From Paraglaciecola chathamensis S18K6 (lineage in GTDB: Bacteria; Pseudomonadota; Gammaproteobacteria; Enterobacterales; Alteromonadaceae), in contig BAEM01000053.1 in assembly GCA_000314955.1 (NCBI GenBank), positions 124,001 through 188,000 of the forward strand: a stretch of DNA of 64,000 bases, written 5' to 3'. The position numbers were made by a program, and so were the translations under genes. The notes below the pieces were generated by a model. It ran no database searches. It was not told the origin of the DNA and worked only from the letters and a program-made list of their open reading frames with translations. Of the stretch, positions 36,032 to 44,894 are shown in pieces (positions within the stretch are counted from its first letter, which is position 1; every line of letters starts with the position of its first letter).

Positions 36032-36346
36032 TTGCAGCAAGAAACCTTACATGCGGTAAACTTTATGGAATCTGGGGTTAAAGATGTAGATCAAAGCTTA
36101 AAATTAACAGAGGCCGCATCGGGTGAAAACATTGAGCTACATGCCATTGTAGAGAAAATGTTTGAGAGCATAAATGTCATAGAGCAAAATAGTGCTCGCA
36201 ACGGTGAGACCGCCCAACAGGTCACAGAAGTAACAGAAGCCATGGCCTCCTCTATTCAGCAATTGAGTATGAGTTCAGAACAGGTGAATACTAACGCCAG
36301 TCGTCTTCAGCAATTAATGGGCACTTTTCAAGTGAGTACGCGTTAA
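36032..36346 (+). pseudogene. C-terminal fragment of a methyl-accepting chemotaxis protein
   Basis: About 104 codons, with an in-frame stop at 36002 and only a TTG near the start. The text (GVKDVDQSLKLTEAASGENI then NVIEQNSARNGETAQQVTEV, ending MASSIQQLSMSSEQVNTNASRLQQLMGTFQV) is the last helix of the MCP signalling domain and the typical C-terminal end. The sensing domain, membrane segments, HAMP and the hairpin tip that contacts CheA/CheW are all missing, so it cannot be a working receptor. Intact MCPs are about 540 residues. It probably is the remnant left by a deletion. Its last bases overlap the sulfotransferase stop on the other strand. Confidence 0.75.
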
Positions 36347-37284
36347 GGATGAGTGCGGCTAAATGTCACGGGATTCACCAAGCTCAACACCCTTTGTTTC
36401 GCAGTTTCATCCGTCACGCATTGGTTGGTATAACGATCCATAATGCTGTTAATGTCTTTGATCAGAGGTATCAATAACTCTTTATCCTTGGCTTTAACAT
36501 CATAGTGATTAATCGCGCGCAGCAGCGTAATTGAAGCCTGATTTAAACTGGTATTTTGCCTTGGTGTGGGGTTGTCGTGAGCTGTCGCTAGCCCCAGCAA
36601 GGTACTTACTTGCTTCACTATATCGCCTTTATACTCAAAGGCAGATACGCTGTTTTCACCAAATATCATTCGGGCTTGTGTTACAAACCCTTGATAATCA
36701 AGGTGCTGAGCAAACCAAGGAATATCTAACATTTCGTTAAAAGATAAGTCTTTGCCATAACAGGGATTACTGGCCACTTTTGGGTTGCGAATACATTGCT
36801 TGTAATAGCTTTGCATAAAACTGATAGGCTCACGAAACCATACCCACAGCTTTACATCGAACAACTTAGCGAGTTCGCCCAACAAATCTTTTGATGCCTC
36901 TGGAAAGTCCCACCAGTAATTGTAAATCCCTTCGGAGGACAAAATCACGGTGTGCGTTTCACTTTTTATCTGTGTTATGACATTGCTAACATTAGCGATG
37001 AAATTGTCAACGTGAGTAGACACTAGGTTTTTCTCAAACCAGTGGTGAGTAGGTGCTCCTGGGTTATTGGAAACCTCAAGGTTATGCGGGTATAGAATCC
37101 CCTTTGTGCGCAGTTTCCGTTGTTTTTTACTCAGGTAGGTTTGTATACTTGTGGTGCCCGTTTTGGGTGTGCCGACATGAATGATTAGCTTTATTTTTTT
37201 GGTGCTATCGTGCGCGCTACCATGGCCGCTTTGCTTTAATTGTGCGGTTATTACCTGGGTAAAGCGCCCTATTTGGTCATCCAT
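36343..37284 (-). CDS. Sulfotransferase-like protein
   Basis: 313 residues. KLIIHVGTPKTGTTSIQTYL near the N-terminus is the 5'-phosphosulfate-binding loop of PAPS sulfotransferases (TPKTGTTS). THTVILSSEGIYNYW and VKLWVWFREPISFMQSYYKQ (with the R-E-P-x-x-x-x-S-x-Y 3'-phosphate binding pattern) fit the bacterial sulfotransferase/capsule-modifying group. It would move sulfate from PAPS to a glycan or small molecule; the acceptor is unknown. No glycan biosynthesis genes adjoin. The neighbourhood of small membrane proteins and a broken chemoreceptor suggests a variable region. Confidence 0.8.
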   Translation of the reverse strand: MDDQIGRFTQVITAQLKQSGHGSAHDSTKKIKLIIHVGTPKTGTTSIQTYLSKKQRKLRTKGILYPHNLEVSNNPGAPTHHWFEKNLVSTHVDNFIANVSNVITQIKSETHTVILSSEGIYNYWWDFPEASKDLLGELAKLFDVKLWVWFREPISFMQSYYKQCIRNPKVASNPCYGKDLSFNEMLDIPWFAQHLDYQGFVTQARMIFGENSVSAFEYKGDIVKQVSTLLGLATAHDNPTPRQNTSLNQASITLLRAINHYDVKAKDKELLIPLIKDINSIMDRYTNQCVTDETAKQRVLSLVNPVTFSRTHP

Positions 37285-37303
37285 ACTGTCTGTAAAGCCT
37301 TTA

Positions 37304-37444
37304 TTAATTTAACAACAAACCTAATCTGAGCAATTGTCCTGCTAGTACGCCAAACATAATGATAATAATGAGCAACATAACGGCGAATACAACGGCGCCC
37401 ACAACAGGGAATATAACAACAAGCATAATACTGATGGCCAGCAT
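37304..37444 (-). CDS. Possible 46-residue hydrophobic small protein
   Basis: A minus-strand frame from ATG 37444 to TAA 37304-37306 encodes MLAISIMLVVIFPVVGAVVF followed by AVMLLIIIIMFGVLAGQLLR and LGLLLN: two membrane-spanning stretches or one long one, very unlikely to arise by chance in this frame. It lies between the four-segment membrane protein gene (31 nt upstream) and the sulfotransferase start (20 nt downstream), fitting an operon. The ribosome binding site is weak. A longer open frame in another register (37269-37478) is cysteine/tyrosine-rich and looks non-coding. Confidence 0.5.
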   Translation of the reverse strand: MLAISIMLVVIFPVVGAVVFAVMLLIIIIMFGVLAGQLLRLGLLLN

Positions 37445-37474
37445 TTGTTTGCTCGCTCAACATTAGGGGCAAGC

Positions 37475-37900
37475 TCAATGACGTTGCTGGATACCTCGAT
37501 GCTTCATATAGGTACCTGCACCAAATATACCCGCTAGCACACCAAACGAGGTAGAGAACAGAGCAGCGAACATGATACTGCTTGTCAGTATGTTTGCATA
37601 CTCACTCACCCATAGATTTGGCCCTACCCAATGCACAGCAACTGCGAGTATACAGACTCCCAGACTGGGTTTATGGCTTGCAAAGGTTAACGGAATTTCG
37701 TACCACGAAAGTGCGGTTTTGGCTTTATATCGGGAAAATCCCCAATAAAGGTAACAAACTAAACACAATAGGCTGGTTATGCTCACGGATACTGCCGCCG
37801 CGTGGCTAGGTAATGCGGCAAAAAGCGTATAGCCAATGGTTACAACATAGATTGCCATGACTAGCCAAAATATGACTAATGGCCCCAAAATCAGCCCCAC
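37475..37900 (-). CDS. Hypothetical membrane protein, four segments
   Basis: 141 residues: hydrophobic segments at about 3-30, 37-53, 78-96 and 102-127, joined by short basic loops (GFSRYKAKT; YMKHRGIQQRH at the end). AAGGAGAG lies just upstream of the ATG, which supports translation. No family recognised. First gene of a possible minus-strand operon with the 46-residue protein and the sulfotransferase. Confidence 0.6.
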   Translation of the reverse strand: MGLILGPLVIFWLVMAIYVVTIGYTLFAALPSHAAAVSVSITSLLCLVCYLYWGFSRYKAKTALSWYEIPLTFASHKPSLGVCILAVAVHWVGPNLWVSEYANILTSSIMFAALFSTSFGVLAGIFGAGTYMKHRGIQQRH

Positions 37901-38501
37901 TATTCTCTCCTTGAATTGACTAGGTTAATTATCCGTTTGAACACGCTGGTGTGAGCAACGACTTTGACCGTTACATCCTTAAGGCAACGAGTGTAATGGC
38001 TGTGCATCTTACTTACATTGCAACATTTATAATTCAGCACATAGATTATCTACTGATATTGCCGTATATGCATTGCCACCATCGACGTCAATTTTTATGT
38101 TACTGCATCTGCATCGGCAACAATCGGAGATAGCGCGAACACTAAGCTAGCGACTGGGCATAAAATGACTACGTAAATAGATTTACTATTCAGATACTTG
38201 CTTATCAATAAAGCGTATTACTGCGACTCGTTAAAGGGGCTAGTATAGGCTCATAAAGGCCCACCTGTCGCGGACTTATTCGGCGAAAAAGTACGATTGA
38301 AACGAAATTTATACCCTAAACAGGCAATGTGCCATAGATAAGCACTGCCTATGGGGATGCAACTAAATCAGTCTGTACGTGTCTCTAGTAGTATCGCGAT
38401 AAACAGGTATATTCTTTATGGATAACAGCGCATTCTGGAATTATCGAATATAAGCCACTAGGCTTGCTACGTCTTTCAATCTAACGCAAAAGGAACATTT
38501 C
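37901..38501. other. Intergenic region, 601 bp, no gene supported
   Basis: Lies between divergent genes. A 60-codon plus-strand frame (37951-38133) begins with a plausible ATG but is His/Ile-rich without a recognisable pattern, and I do not accept it. The right part must contain the promoter for the secreted protein gene; AAAAGGAA lies before its ATG. No hairpin or repeat stands out. Confidence 0.5.
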
Positions 38502-38807
38502 ATGGGACTTAAAAACGTATATCACATAGTATCAAGAGGTGCCGTGCCACTTGTGGCGGGTATTGCGCTATCAGTTTTCTCTACATCAAGTATTCACGCG
38601 CAACAAATGGGTAATCCCCTTGATTTTGTTAACTCTCAATTAGCCGAGCAAATGAAAAACCAAGTTCGTGCTATGAGCGATCCTGATTTAATAAAGGCAC
38701 AAGCACAATTACAACGCAGATACTACGAAGCGCTAATAGAGGCTGGGTTTAGTAAGGAAGAAGCCTTTAAGATCATTTTGGCAACGGCACAAGGCAAAGG
38801 TAATTAA
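38502..38807 (+). CDS. Small exported hypothetical protein
   Basis: 101 residues. Signal peptide VPLVAGIALSVFSTSSIHAQ (cleavage after HAQ or so), then a helical, polar mature part with QLAEQMKNQVRAMSDPDLIK and RRYYEALIEAGFSKEEAFKI. AAAAGGAACA precedes the ATG. Probably periplasmic. Function unknown; the mature sequence ends ILATAQGKGN and contains no cysteines. Convergent with the beta-barrel gene, with a tandem repeat between. Confidence 0.7.
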   Translation: MGLKNVYHIVSRGAVPLVAGIALSVFSTSSIHAQQMGNPLDFVNSQLAEQMKNQVRAMSDPDLIKAQAQLQRRYYEALIEAGFSKEEAFKIILATAQGKGN

Positions 38808-38862
38808 GGGTCAAAATAACGAGTGACATGATGAGCCTTGATTCGGATGGTCTAGGGCTTTT

Positions 38863-39018
38863 CATTAAACTCGCTCAGGGCTGCTCATTAAACACGTTCA
38901 GGACTGTTCAATAAACTCGTTCAGGGCTCTCATTAAACTCGTTCAGGGCTCTCATTGAACACGTTCAGGACTGTTCAATAAACACGTTCAGGGCTCTCAT
39001 TAAACACGTTCAGGACTG
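38863..39018. repeat. Seven-unit tandem repeat, 22-23 bp
   Basis: Units start CA(T/A)T(A/G)AAC and run CACGTTCAGGACTG or CTCGTTCAGGGCTC, at 38863, 38886, 38909, 38931, 38953, 38976 and 38998 (spacing 23, 23, 22, 22, 23, 22). Two variants (GGACT and GGGCT) alternate irregularly. The changing spacing breaks any frame, so it is not coding. Confidence 0.93.
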
Positions 39019-39060
39019 AATAGAAAAAGTGTATAAGCTAAGCCCAATAGTTTTGGCAAA

Positions 39061-39077
39061 GGCCTGCAGCGCAGGCC
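39061..39077 (-). terminator. Hairpin after the beta-barrel gene
   Basis: GGCCTGC-AGC-GCAGGCC, 35 nt past the stop of the minus-strand gene, followed on that strand by TTTGCC. A GC-rich stem with a weak uridine tract; also faces the secreted-protein gene. Confidence 0.55.
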
Positions 39078-39111
39078 CATACTTATACCATTCACGTACA
39101 CCCTCTAGCTC

Positions 39112-39693
39112 CTAAAAGGTGTATTGCACGGCAACGCTAGCGTAATCTACGTCACTGTCGAAGCTGTCAATTTCAGACAAAATACCGATTTCGTCACGCT
39201 CAAATTCTAAATCAAAGCGAGTGTACTCTACGCGTACATCCCAGCCTTCAGATACAGCGAAAGAAGCGCCTACACCGTAAAATAAATCATCACCGTCGGT
39301 ACTGTCGTTAACACCGGCCGCGTTAATATCAGCGTCCCACCATAACTGACCGCCTTTTGCGAACAGTGTGATGTATTCATTCACCGGTAAGCCTGCTTTT
39401 AAACCGAGGGTGTAACCGTCAACTTCAGTATTAAATGTGTCATTACCATATTCACCGAAGTCGATATAGCCACCTTCAACCGACAAATACTGGTTAAATT
39501 GTGTACCGACATACACGCTTGCGGCATTATCGTCACGATCGAAATCTTCATCGCCGTCCACATCAACTAGTCCATAGCCAGCACCAACATAGATACCATG
39601 ATGATCTACACTGTCATTGGTCGCAGCTAAGGATGCACCTGAAGTCATAAGTAAAGAGGTCGCTGCTAGTGTAGTAAGGGTAAATTTTTTCAT
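39112..39693 (-). CDS. Outer-membrane beta-barrel protein (OmpW/OmpA-like, 8 strands)
   Basis: 193 residues. Signal peptide MKKFTLTTLAATSLLMTSGASLAA, then alternating amphipathic strands: GIYVGAGYGLVDVDGDEDF, ASVYVGTQFNQYLSVEGGYID, TLGLKAGLPVNEYITLFAKGG, DLFYGVGASFAVSEGWDVRVEYTRFDL, ending in DYASVAVQYTF with C-terminal Phe. This is the porin-family outer-membrane-protein beta-barrel. Highly acidic loops (DGDEDFDRDD) fit a marine organism. Role unknown; probably structural or adhesive. GGAG lies before the ATG. Confidence 0.88.
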   Translation of the reverse strand: MKKFTLTTLAATSLLMTSGASLAATNDSVDHHGIYVGAGYGLVDVDGDEDFDRDDNAASVYVGTQFNQYLSVEGGYIDFGEYGNDTFNTEVDGYTLGLKAGLPVNEYITLFAKGGQLWWDADINAAGVNDSTDGDDLFYGVGASFAVSEGWDVRVEYTRFDLEFERDEIGILSEIDSFDSDVDYASVAVQYTF

Positions 39694-40265
39694 AGTTATC
39701 TCCGTAGTTCTTAATCGAGAGTGTTAGAAAGATGGCAAAGCAACTTACCTTGCCGAACTAAGCATAAACAAGTGTTGTGCCACTCACCCCAAAAACGTAT
39801 AAAGCTCATACTAATCAATATATTAAGTGCATTTTGGTCACACATACGTTCAGCGTAGGTAGTATCCATCTATGTACAATATGCAAACTCTTAAGCAAGT
39901 TTTACTGGTTAAAATTTAACCCGTCATTCATTCCCTCTTTGTATGTTCCACTTCACCCGCAGTGTATTTAAAACCTAGCTTGATATCTCATGTGCAGCGA
40001 ACTGAGCATCATAAACGCTGGAGTTTGTAGCTCTATGACGAATAAGTGGGAAATTACACCAAACAATCGTTTATTTGACCTCGCGCATAACTCGCTCAAT
40101 AAACAAAACATACGTAACCATTTGATTTTAAAGAATTAAAATCAGTTAACCAGCTATGGCATAAGTTCTGCTCATAATCAAGAAGACGCTATGATTTAGC
40201 CCAATGCGGCTAACAGCACACCTATTCTAATTACGATGATAAAAACAAAGATACAGGGGAATAAG
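39694..40265. other. Divergent intergenic region, 572 bp
   Basis: Separates the beta-barrel gene from the first RND operon. It contains a perfect AT-rich dyad TGATTTTAA-AGAA-TTAAAATCA (40123-40144), which could be a regulator site or hairpin in the efflux promoter region. A 64-codon frame (39777-39971) has no coding signs. Confidence 0.5.
40123..40144. promoter_or_regulatory. Inverted repeat upstream of RND operon
   Basis: TGATTTTAA / TTAAAATCA, 9-bp arms around AGAA, 121 bp before the adaptor gene. Possible repressor site; no regulator gene adjoins. Confidence 0.4.
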
Positions 40266-41444
40266 ATGACGATTAAAACGATACCACTTATCGGTTTTAA
40301 CGCACTGACAGTACTCACATTGTTGAGCGCCAGCACATTACTTGCAGCATGCGGTGGTGCAGATGCCACCAGCAAAGAGTCAAATGAAGAGCTGGTTATT
40401 TCAGTGCCGGTAGAAGCCGGTGCTCTGCATATTGGTGATATTTCCTCAAATTACACCACCACCGCCGTACTCGAAGCAAAAGAAGAAGCTTACGTGGTCG
40501 CTCGCGCATCTGGCATTATCGAACACATCTACGTTGAAGAAGGTGATTACGTTAAAAAAGGGCAAGTGCTTGCTCAGTTAGAGCCAGAGCGCTATCGCTT
40601 GAACCTTGCTCGGGCTAAAGCAGATTTAGTCGGTATTGAAAAGGAGCTGGCAAAAATTGATAAGGTGTACAATAAAAAGTTAGTCAGTGATGACACCTAT
40701 GACAAAATTAGCGCGCAATACGCGTCCACAAAAGCCACCCTTTCCTTAGCCGAATTAGATCTAAAAGAAGCGACCATTGTCGCCCCCATATCCGGTTATA
40801 TTGCCACCCGTAATGCCAAAGTAGGCAACCTAACCGAATCGTTCCAACGTGCGCAAATGTTTCACATCGTAGAGCAAAACCAACTTTATGGTGTGGTGTA
40901 TCTACCTGAAAAAGAACTTTCAAGAGTACATAAGGATCAAGCCGCGACTCTCACGTTAAGTGCATTGCAAGACAGCAAAGTCGATGCATTTGTTGAACGT
41001 ATTAGCCCTGTGATTGACCCTGCAACTGGCACCTTTAAAGTCACCTTGCGTGTACCTAATGACGAACATTTACTGAAAGCAGGTATGTTCGCGCATGTCA
41101 ATTTAAACTACGACACTCATCAACAAGCTACCCTTATGCCCCGCAAAGCTATGTTAAGCATAGATAACAAAATCAATGTGTTCGTGGTCACTGATGGCAT
41201 CGCCCACAAACAAGAAATACGCATTGGGTATCAAGAAGGCGATTATGTGGAGATATTAAGTGGTTTGAGCGGTGATGAACACGTTGTGATCACAGGCCAT
41301 CAAAACTTAAAAGACCAAGCACCAGTCGAAATCGTTAACCCAGAAGCGCTGTTGTTACAGGCGCAATCCCATGAGCAAGCGATTTCGAATACCCCGCAGC
41401 AAAACGAAGATAACGCATCACTCGATGCTAACCACACCAGCTAA
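40266..41444 (+). CDS. RND efflux periplasmic adaptor (MFP), lipoprotein
   Basis: 392 residues from ATG 40266, which follows AGGGGAA at good spacing; the ATG at 40236 lacks this. Signal peptide with lipobox LLAACGG anchors it to the inner membrane. Barrel-sandwich/lipoyl part VVARASGIIEHIYVEEGDYVKKGQVLAQLEPERY, a helical hairpin (LNLARAKADLVGIEKELAKI), then ATIVAPISGYIATRNAKVGN and a beta-barrel with PVIDPATGTFKVTLRVPN. It would link the RND pump to an outer-membrane channel, which is not encoded here. First gene of a three-gene operon; the next starts 15 nt later. Confidence 0.92.
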   Translation: MTIKTIPLIGFNALTVLTLLSASTLLAACGGADATSKESNEELVISVPVEAGALHIGDISSNYTTTAVLEAKEEAYVVARASGIIEHIYVEEGDYVKKGQVLAQLEPERYRLNLARAKADLVGIEKELAKIDKVYNKKLVSDDTYDKISAQYASTKATLSLAELDLKEATIVAPISGYIATRNAKVGNLTESFQRAQMFHIVEQNQLYGVVYLPEKELSRVHKDQAATLTLSALQDSKVDAFVERISPVIDPATGTFKVTLRVPNDEHLLKAGMFAHVNLNYDTHQQATLMPRKAMLSIDNKINVFVVTDGIAHKQEIRIGYQEGDYVEILSGLSGDEHVVITGHQNLKDQAPVEIVNPEALLLQAQSHEQAISNTPQQNEDNASLDANHTS

Positions 41445-41459
41445 GTAAGGACACCTAGC

Positions 41460-44400
41460 ATGAATATTGTTGATATTGCCGTAAAGCGCCCTGTCGCTGT
41501 GTGGATGTTTACCTTTGCTGTGGTTTTGTTTGGCATGGTGTCTCTGTCACGCTTAGCGATAAACCTACTGCCGGAATTGTCTTACCCTACCCTAACAATC
41601 CGAACTGATTATGTGGGCGCTGCACCAGGGGAAATCGAGCAGCTTGTCTCCAAACCGATTGAAGAAAGCATCGGTGTGGTAAAAGGCGTTCGCAAAGTCA
41701 CGTCCTCATCGACTTCGGGCCAATCTGATGTACTGCTTGAATTTGAATGGGGTACTGACATGGACATGGCGAGTTTAGAAGTACGCGAAAAACTCGATAT
41801 ATTGATTTTGCCTCTGGACGTTGAAAAGCCCGTGTTACTGCGCTTTAACCCCAGTTTAGACCCTGTTATGCGCCTTGGTTTCGGCTTTGCACATCACACT
41901 GTCAATGCCACTAGTCACGATGCGTCTCAGGCACCAGCCCTTGACGTACATGGTATGAAGCGCTTACGAGAATACGCTGAGCAGCAAATTAAACGTAAGC
42001 TTGAATCCATTAGCGGTGTCGCATCTATCAAAATTGGCGGCGGCCTAGAAAGTGAAATTCAGGTATTGGTGGATCAACAAAAAGCCAGTCAATTAGCGAT
42101 CCCCATGAGCGAAATCATCAAGCGCTTAAAAGAGGAAAACGTTAACGCTGCGGGTGGTCGCGTTGAAGATGGCTCCCAAGCATACACAGTGCGCACCTTA
42201 AATCAGTTTACTAGTATTGCTGACATGCAAGATGTGTTTATTGACCGTCGTGACAATAAAAATATTCGTCTAGGAGACATCGCTGTTATCCAAGACGCTT
42301 ACAAAGAGCGAGATTCTGTTACCCGTTTTGATGGTTTAGAAGGCGTTGAAATTGCCGTTTATAAAGAAGGTGATGCCAACACGGTACAAGTTGCGCAAAA
42401 CGTGAATGACGCGTTACGTCAACTAGAACGCTCGTTACCTGAAAACTATACAATACAGCTTATTTACGACCAGTCTGTTTTTATTGCCAATGCCATAGAC
42501 GATGTAAAGTCGGCCGGCATCATAGGTGGCATATTAGCCATGTTCGTTTTGTATTTATTTTTACGCAACATTTGGCCAACGTTGATCATCTCTATATCTA
42601 TTCCTGTATCAATTATTGCGACCTTTAATCTGATGTATGGCAACAATATTAGCCTCAATATTATGAGCTTGGGCGGCATCGCGTTAGCCATTGGCTTATT
42701 GGTTGATAACGCCATCGTTGTACTTGAGAATATTGAGCGCCATAAAAAGACCGAAGCTGATATTCACCAAGCCGCCGCTAAGGGCACAAAACAAGTCTCT
42801 ATGGCGATCATCGCATCAACCTTGACTACCATGGCCGTGTTCTTTCCCTTGGTGTTTGTGAAAGGTATCGCTGGCCAGTTATTTGCTGATCAAGCCTTAA
42901 CGGTGACATTTGCTTTAGGCGCATCTTTGATTGTCGCGCTGACGGTCATTCCTATGTTGGCAGCGCGTGAGCGTAACTCGTCAAACGCTAAAACCGGCGA
43001 GTCTCAGGTAACCATTGACGATAACTCGGCGATCCCTCATGGCTTATCTCAAACAGGCCTGCAGGTAAACGCCGATCTAGCCCCACATAAAGATAGCCCA
43101 ACAAAAGCTTCTAAAGTCGGCCCAATAAAACGCGTTTTTCAGCTACTTACTCTGCCCTTTTTGTGGTTCGCACGAGGCGTTTTTTATTACTTGCCGTTGG
43201 TTATATCTACCAGTGTGTTAGTCGTGTTCAGGGCGGCAGCAAAAACGCTCAGTTTTATCTTTAAACCTGTTCTATGGTTGTTTGAACGGCTTATGGGTAT
43301 TGTGACTGCACGCTATTCATCTTTACTCAAACGAGCCTTACAAACGCCTGTATTATTACTTGTGGCAATGCTAGCAACCTCCGCTAGCGCCTTATTTCTG
43401 GTACCTAAATTAGGCATGGAACTGATCCCCAGCATGTCTCAAGGCGAGTTTTATGTGGAGCTTACGCTTCCAAGTGGCAGCCCGCTTACTCACACCGACA
43501 AGACTCTATCAGACTTGTCGCTATTCACCTCGGGGCAAGCCGGTGTGAAACGCACCTACTCATTAGCCGGTACTGGTAGCCTGATGAACGCATCAGCCAG
43601 CCAAGGAGGCGAAAACTGGGGTAAACTTAACGTTGTCATGCACAGCGATTCAAACGAGCAGCAGTTATTGCACGTACAAGACAAGATGCGAGCGTATTTA
43701 AGTAAACAAGCCGGTGTACAAGCCGAGTTCGGTCAACCTGAGTTGTTTAGTTTTTCTGCCCCTCTTTCTATCGATTTAATGGGCTATAATTTGGCAAGTT
43801 TAGGGCGCCATAGCGCAGCCCTGGTAGAAACACTGCAACAAGACTCGCGCTTTAGTGATGTAACAAGCTCTTTAGTTCGCGGTACGCCTGAACTTAAGAT
43901 CACCTTCGACCATGCTAAACTGGCGCAACTGGGCTTAAGCGCACCGCGAGTATCCACTCTTATTAACGCTAAAGTGGGCGGTGAAGTCGCCAGTCAATTT
44001 AATCAAGACGATCGTAAAATTGATATTTTAGTACGTAGCCTTCATACCCAGCGCGACTCCATTGAGGATATAGGACGCATCATCGTAAACCCTGGCGCTG
44101 AGCGCGCCATTGCCCTAAATGCCGTTGCTACCTTGAGCATGTCAATTGGCCCAAGCGAAATTACCCGCATCGGCCAACAGCGGGTCGCGGTGATATCTGC
44201 CAATTTAGCCTATGGCGACTTATCCCAAGCGGTTGACGCGGCAAACCAGCATATCCGTGACATGCAATTGCCTCTATCCATACAAGCACGCGTTGCCGGG
44301 CAAAGCGAAGAAATGAAAACCAGCTTTGCCTCGCTGAAATTCGCCTTGGCACTGGCGATATTTCTGGTGTATTTAGTCATGGCATCGCAGTTTGAATCAT

Positions 44401-44894
44401 TGTTACACCCATTATTGATTTTACTTACTGTGCCATTAGCCTGTGCAGGATCAATCTTTGGATTATTTATCACCCAAACGCACATTAGTGTGGTGGTTTT
44501 TATTGGTTTAATCATGTTGGCCGGAATAGTCGTGAACAATGCGATTGTGCTTATCGACCGGATTAATCAACTGCGCACTGAAGGCGTCGCTAAAGCACAA
44601 GCGATTCTTGATGCCGCGCAAAACCGTCTTCGCCCTATTTTAATGACTACCCTTACGACCTCTTTAGGGTTATTACCTATGGCTTTAGGCTTAGGAGAAG
44701 GTGCTGAAATGCGCGTACCTATGGCGATTACGGTCATTTTTGGTCTGCTGTTTGCCACCCTACTGACGTTATTTTTTATCCCTTGCTTATATGCCTTATT
44801 TGACAGCAAAAAGTTTGCTCGTGAAGTCTCAACATCAAGCCAGCTTGAGGGGCCTAATGGTCGTCTTTTAAAAGAGGAGCCTAGCTATGAATAA
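41460..44894 (+). CDS. RND efflux permease 1 (HAE1 family) with an enlarged central loop
   Basis: 1144 residues. Twelve membrane segments with two large periplasmic loops; starts RPVAVWMFTFAVVLFGMVSL. TM4 carries the proton-relay Asp in GLLVDNAIVVLENIERH (about 417), and LMIAGIVVNNAIVLIDRINQL marks TM10. HAE1 drug pumps are about 1020-1050 residues; the excess is a stretch between TM6 and TM7 (about 502-612) with a polar part (SSNAKTGESQ...) and then strongly hydrophobic sequence (LTLPFLWFARGVFYYLPLVI, then STSVLVVFRAAAK). The C-terminal tail (KEEPSYE) overlaps the next gene by 8 nt. Substrate unknown. Confidence 0.92.
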   Translation: MNIVDIAVKRPVAVWMFTFAVVLFGMVSLSRLAINLLPELSYPTLTIRTDYVGAAPGEIEQLVSKPIEESIGVVKGVRKVTSSSTSGQSDVLLEFEWGTDMDMASLEVREKLDILILPLDVEKPVLLRFNPSLDPVMRLGFGFAHHTVNATSHDASQAPALDVHGMKRLREYAEQQIKRKLESISGVASIKIGGGLESEIQVLVDQQKASQLAIPMSEIIKRLKEENVNAAGGRVEDGSQAYTVRTLNQFTSIADMQDVFIDRRDNKNIRLGDIAVIQDAYKERDSVTRFDGLEGVEIAVYKEGDANTVQVAQNVNDALRQLERSLPENYTIQLIYDQSVFIANAIDDVKSAGIIGGILAMFVLYLFLRNIWPTLIISISIPVSIIATFNLMYGNNISLNIMSLGGIALAIGLLVDNAIVVLENIERHKKTEADIHQAAAKGTKQVSMAIIASTLTTMAVFFPLVFVKGIAGQLFADQALTVTFALGASLIVALTVIPMLAARERNSSNAKTGESQVTIDDNSAIPHGLSQTGLQVNADLAPHKDSPTKASKVGPIKRVFQLLTLPFLWFARGVFYYLPLVISTSVLVVFRAAAKTLSFIFKPVLWLFERLMGIVTARYSSLLKRALQTPVLLLVAMLATSASALFLVPKLGMELIPSMSQGEFYVELTLPSGSPLTHTDKTLSDLSLFTSGQAGVKRTYSLAGTGSLMNASASQGGENWGKLNVVMHSDSNEQQLLHVQDKMRAYLSKQAGVQAEFGQPELFSFSAPLSIDLMGYNLASLGRHSAALVETLQQDSRFSDVTSSLVRGTPELKITFDHAKLAQLGLSAPRVSTLINAKVGGEVASQFNQDDRKIDILVRSLHTQRDSIEDIGRIIVNPGAERAIALNAVATLSMSIGPSEITRIGQQRVAVISANLAYGDLSQAVDAANQHIRDMQLPLSIQARVAGQSEEMKTSFASLKFALALAIFLVYLVMASQFESLLHPLLILLTVPLACAGSIFGLFITQTHISVVVFIGLIMLAGIVVNNAIVLIDRINQLRTEGVAKAQAILDAAQNRLRPILMTTLTTSLGLLPMALGLGEGAEMRVPMAITVIFGLLFATLLTLFFIPCLYALFDSKKFAREVSTSSQLEGPNGRLLKEEPSYE

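Noticed and set aside
37269-37478. 69-residue minus-strand ORF
   Set aside because: Composition is Cys/Tyr/Arg-rich and odd; an overlapping hydrophobic 46-residue frame is far more protein-like.
37951-38133. 60-residue plus-strand ORF in the 37.9-38.5 kb gap
   Set aside because: No recognisable pattern, no good ribosome binding site, His/Ile-biased composition.
35338-38501. Genomic island with attachment sites
   Set aside because: No integrase, tRNA or flanking direct repeats were found, though gene content looks variable.
38863-39018. CRISPR array
   Set aside because: Units are directly adjacent with no spacers and no cas genes are present.
39777-39971. 64-residue plus-strand ORF
   Set aside because: No ribosome binding site and no family resemblance; lies in a divergent promoter region.
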